This document shows positions 56,907-57,018 of a stretch of 57,018 nucleotides of DNA, piece after piece. A model generated the notes under the pieces. It saw only the letters and a program-made list of their open reading frames with translations. It had not been told where the DNA came from and made no database searches. A program made the translations under genes and the position numbers. Within the stretch, counting starts at the first letter, position 1; the number at the start of each line of letters is the position of its first letter. Source of the stretch: Pseudomonadota bacterium (GTDB taxonomy: Bacteria > Pseudomonadota > Gammaproteobacteria > Burkholderiales > Burkholderiaceae_C); the NCBI GenBank assembly GCA_021815805.1, contig JAKAZQ010000017.1, forward strand, positions 1-57,018, read 5' to 3'.

Positions 56907-57018
56907 CGAGGGCGCGCTACACGCTGGAGTTCAAGCTGGAAGCGGTCAGGCTGGTCAAGGCTGGGCAGAGCATGGCGGCGACGGCGAAGATTCTGGGCAT
57001 TGCGGAACAGACGCTGCA
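56897..57018 (+). CDS. IS3-type transposase OrfA, N-terminal part (runs off the window)
   Basis: The frame starts at ATG 56897 with AAGGAGAACG upstream and reads 40 residues (MKATRARYTLEFKLEAVRLV, then KAGQSMAATAKILGIAEQTL) to the end of the window. This is the helix-turn-helix start of IS3-family OrfA proteins. The left end of the IS must lie before it, perhaps at TGAGTGG near 56863, but I cannot define the inverted repeat with only one end in view. Confidence 0.85.
   Translation, partial: MKATRARYTLEFKLEAVRLVKAGQSMAATAKILGIAEQTL

Overview
The window is a GC-rich chromosomal segment, roughly 70% GC by eye, from a betaproteobacterium that is most likely a member of the Burkholderiales. Evidence for this is the order tig-clpP-clpX-lon flanked by tRNA genes, the iscR-S-U-A-hscB-hscA-fdx operon, a small Trp-rich membrane protein of the TIGR04438 type, and a DUF6502/DUF5666 gene pair. 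I cannot name the genus.

Layout. 1-7.0 kb: end of an aspartate carbamoyltransferase gene, tRNA-Glu and tRNA-Ala, then the protein quality-control block lon, clpX, clpP and trigger factor (lon behind a sigma-32-like promoter), and tRNA-Leu. 7.1-11.7 kb: a squalene/phytoene-synthase-like protein that appears to lack the catalytic Asp motifs, a LysR regulator divergent from a two-subunit 3-oxoacid CoA-transferase, a thioesterase and an SDR. 11.9-15.3 kb: molybdenum cofactor genes moaA, a small membrane protein and a single-chain MobA-MoeA fusion. 15.4-21.8 kb: the Isc iron-sulfur operon, with an IscR type-1-like site at its promoter and an extra unknown gene at its end. 22-24.2 kb: a LysR gene, a striking octamer repeat array and selD. 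24.2-29.2 kb: glycine cleavage genes gcvT-gcvH-gcvP behind a tandem glycine riboswitch.

29.2-43.2 kb is mixed. It holds a cytochrome c, a NarL-type response regulator, an oxygen-sensing FNR-like regulator with a small coupled leader ORF, an MFS permease, a glycine-zipper protein, DUF6502/DUF5666, the fluoride exporter crcB with DUF190, a hemerythrin, an SDR, a hydrolase, a 270-bp palindromic MITE-like element, an ArsR regulator, a diguanylate cyclase and a lipoprotein.

43.4-54.9 kb is the most interesting part: a ten-gene, same-strand sucrose-type locus. From its promoter end it encodes a TonB-dependent receptor, an amylosucrase-family enzyme, its own TonB-ExbB-ExbD-ExbD energising complex, a TPR-like secreted protein, a fructokinase, an inner-membrane sugar symporter and a LacI regulator. 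Clustered AATCGATT palindromes lie upstream. The set would take a glucosyl-fructose sugar across the outer membrane and inner membrane, split it, and phosphorylate the fructose. The window ends with an unfamiliar membrane protein carrying a cyanovirin-like domain, whose 5' end runs into an IS3-type transposase gene.
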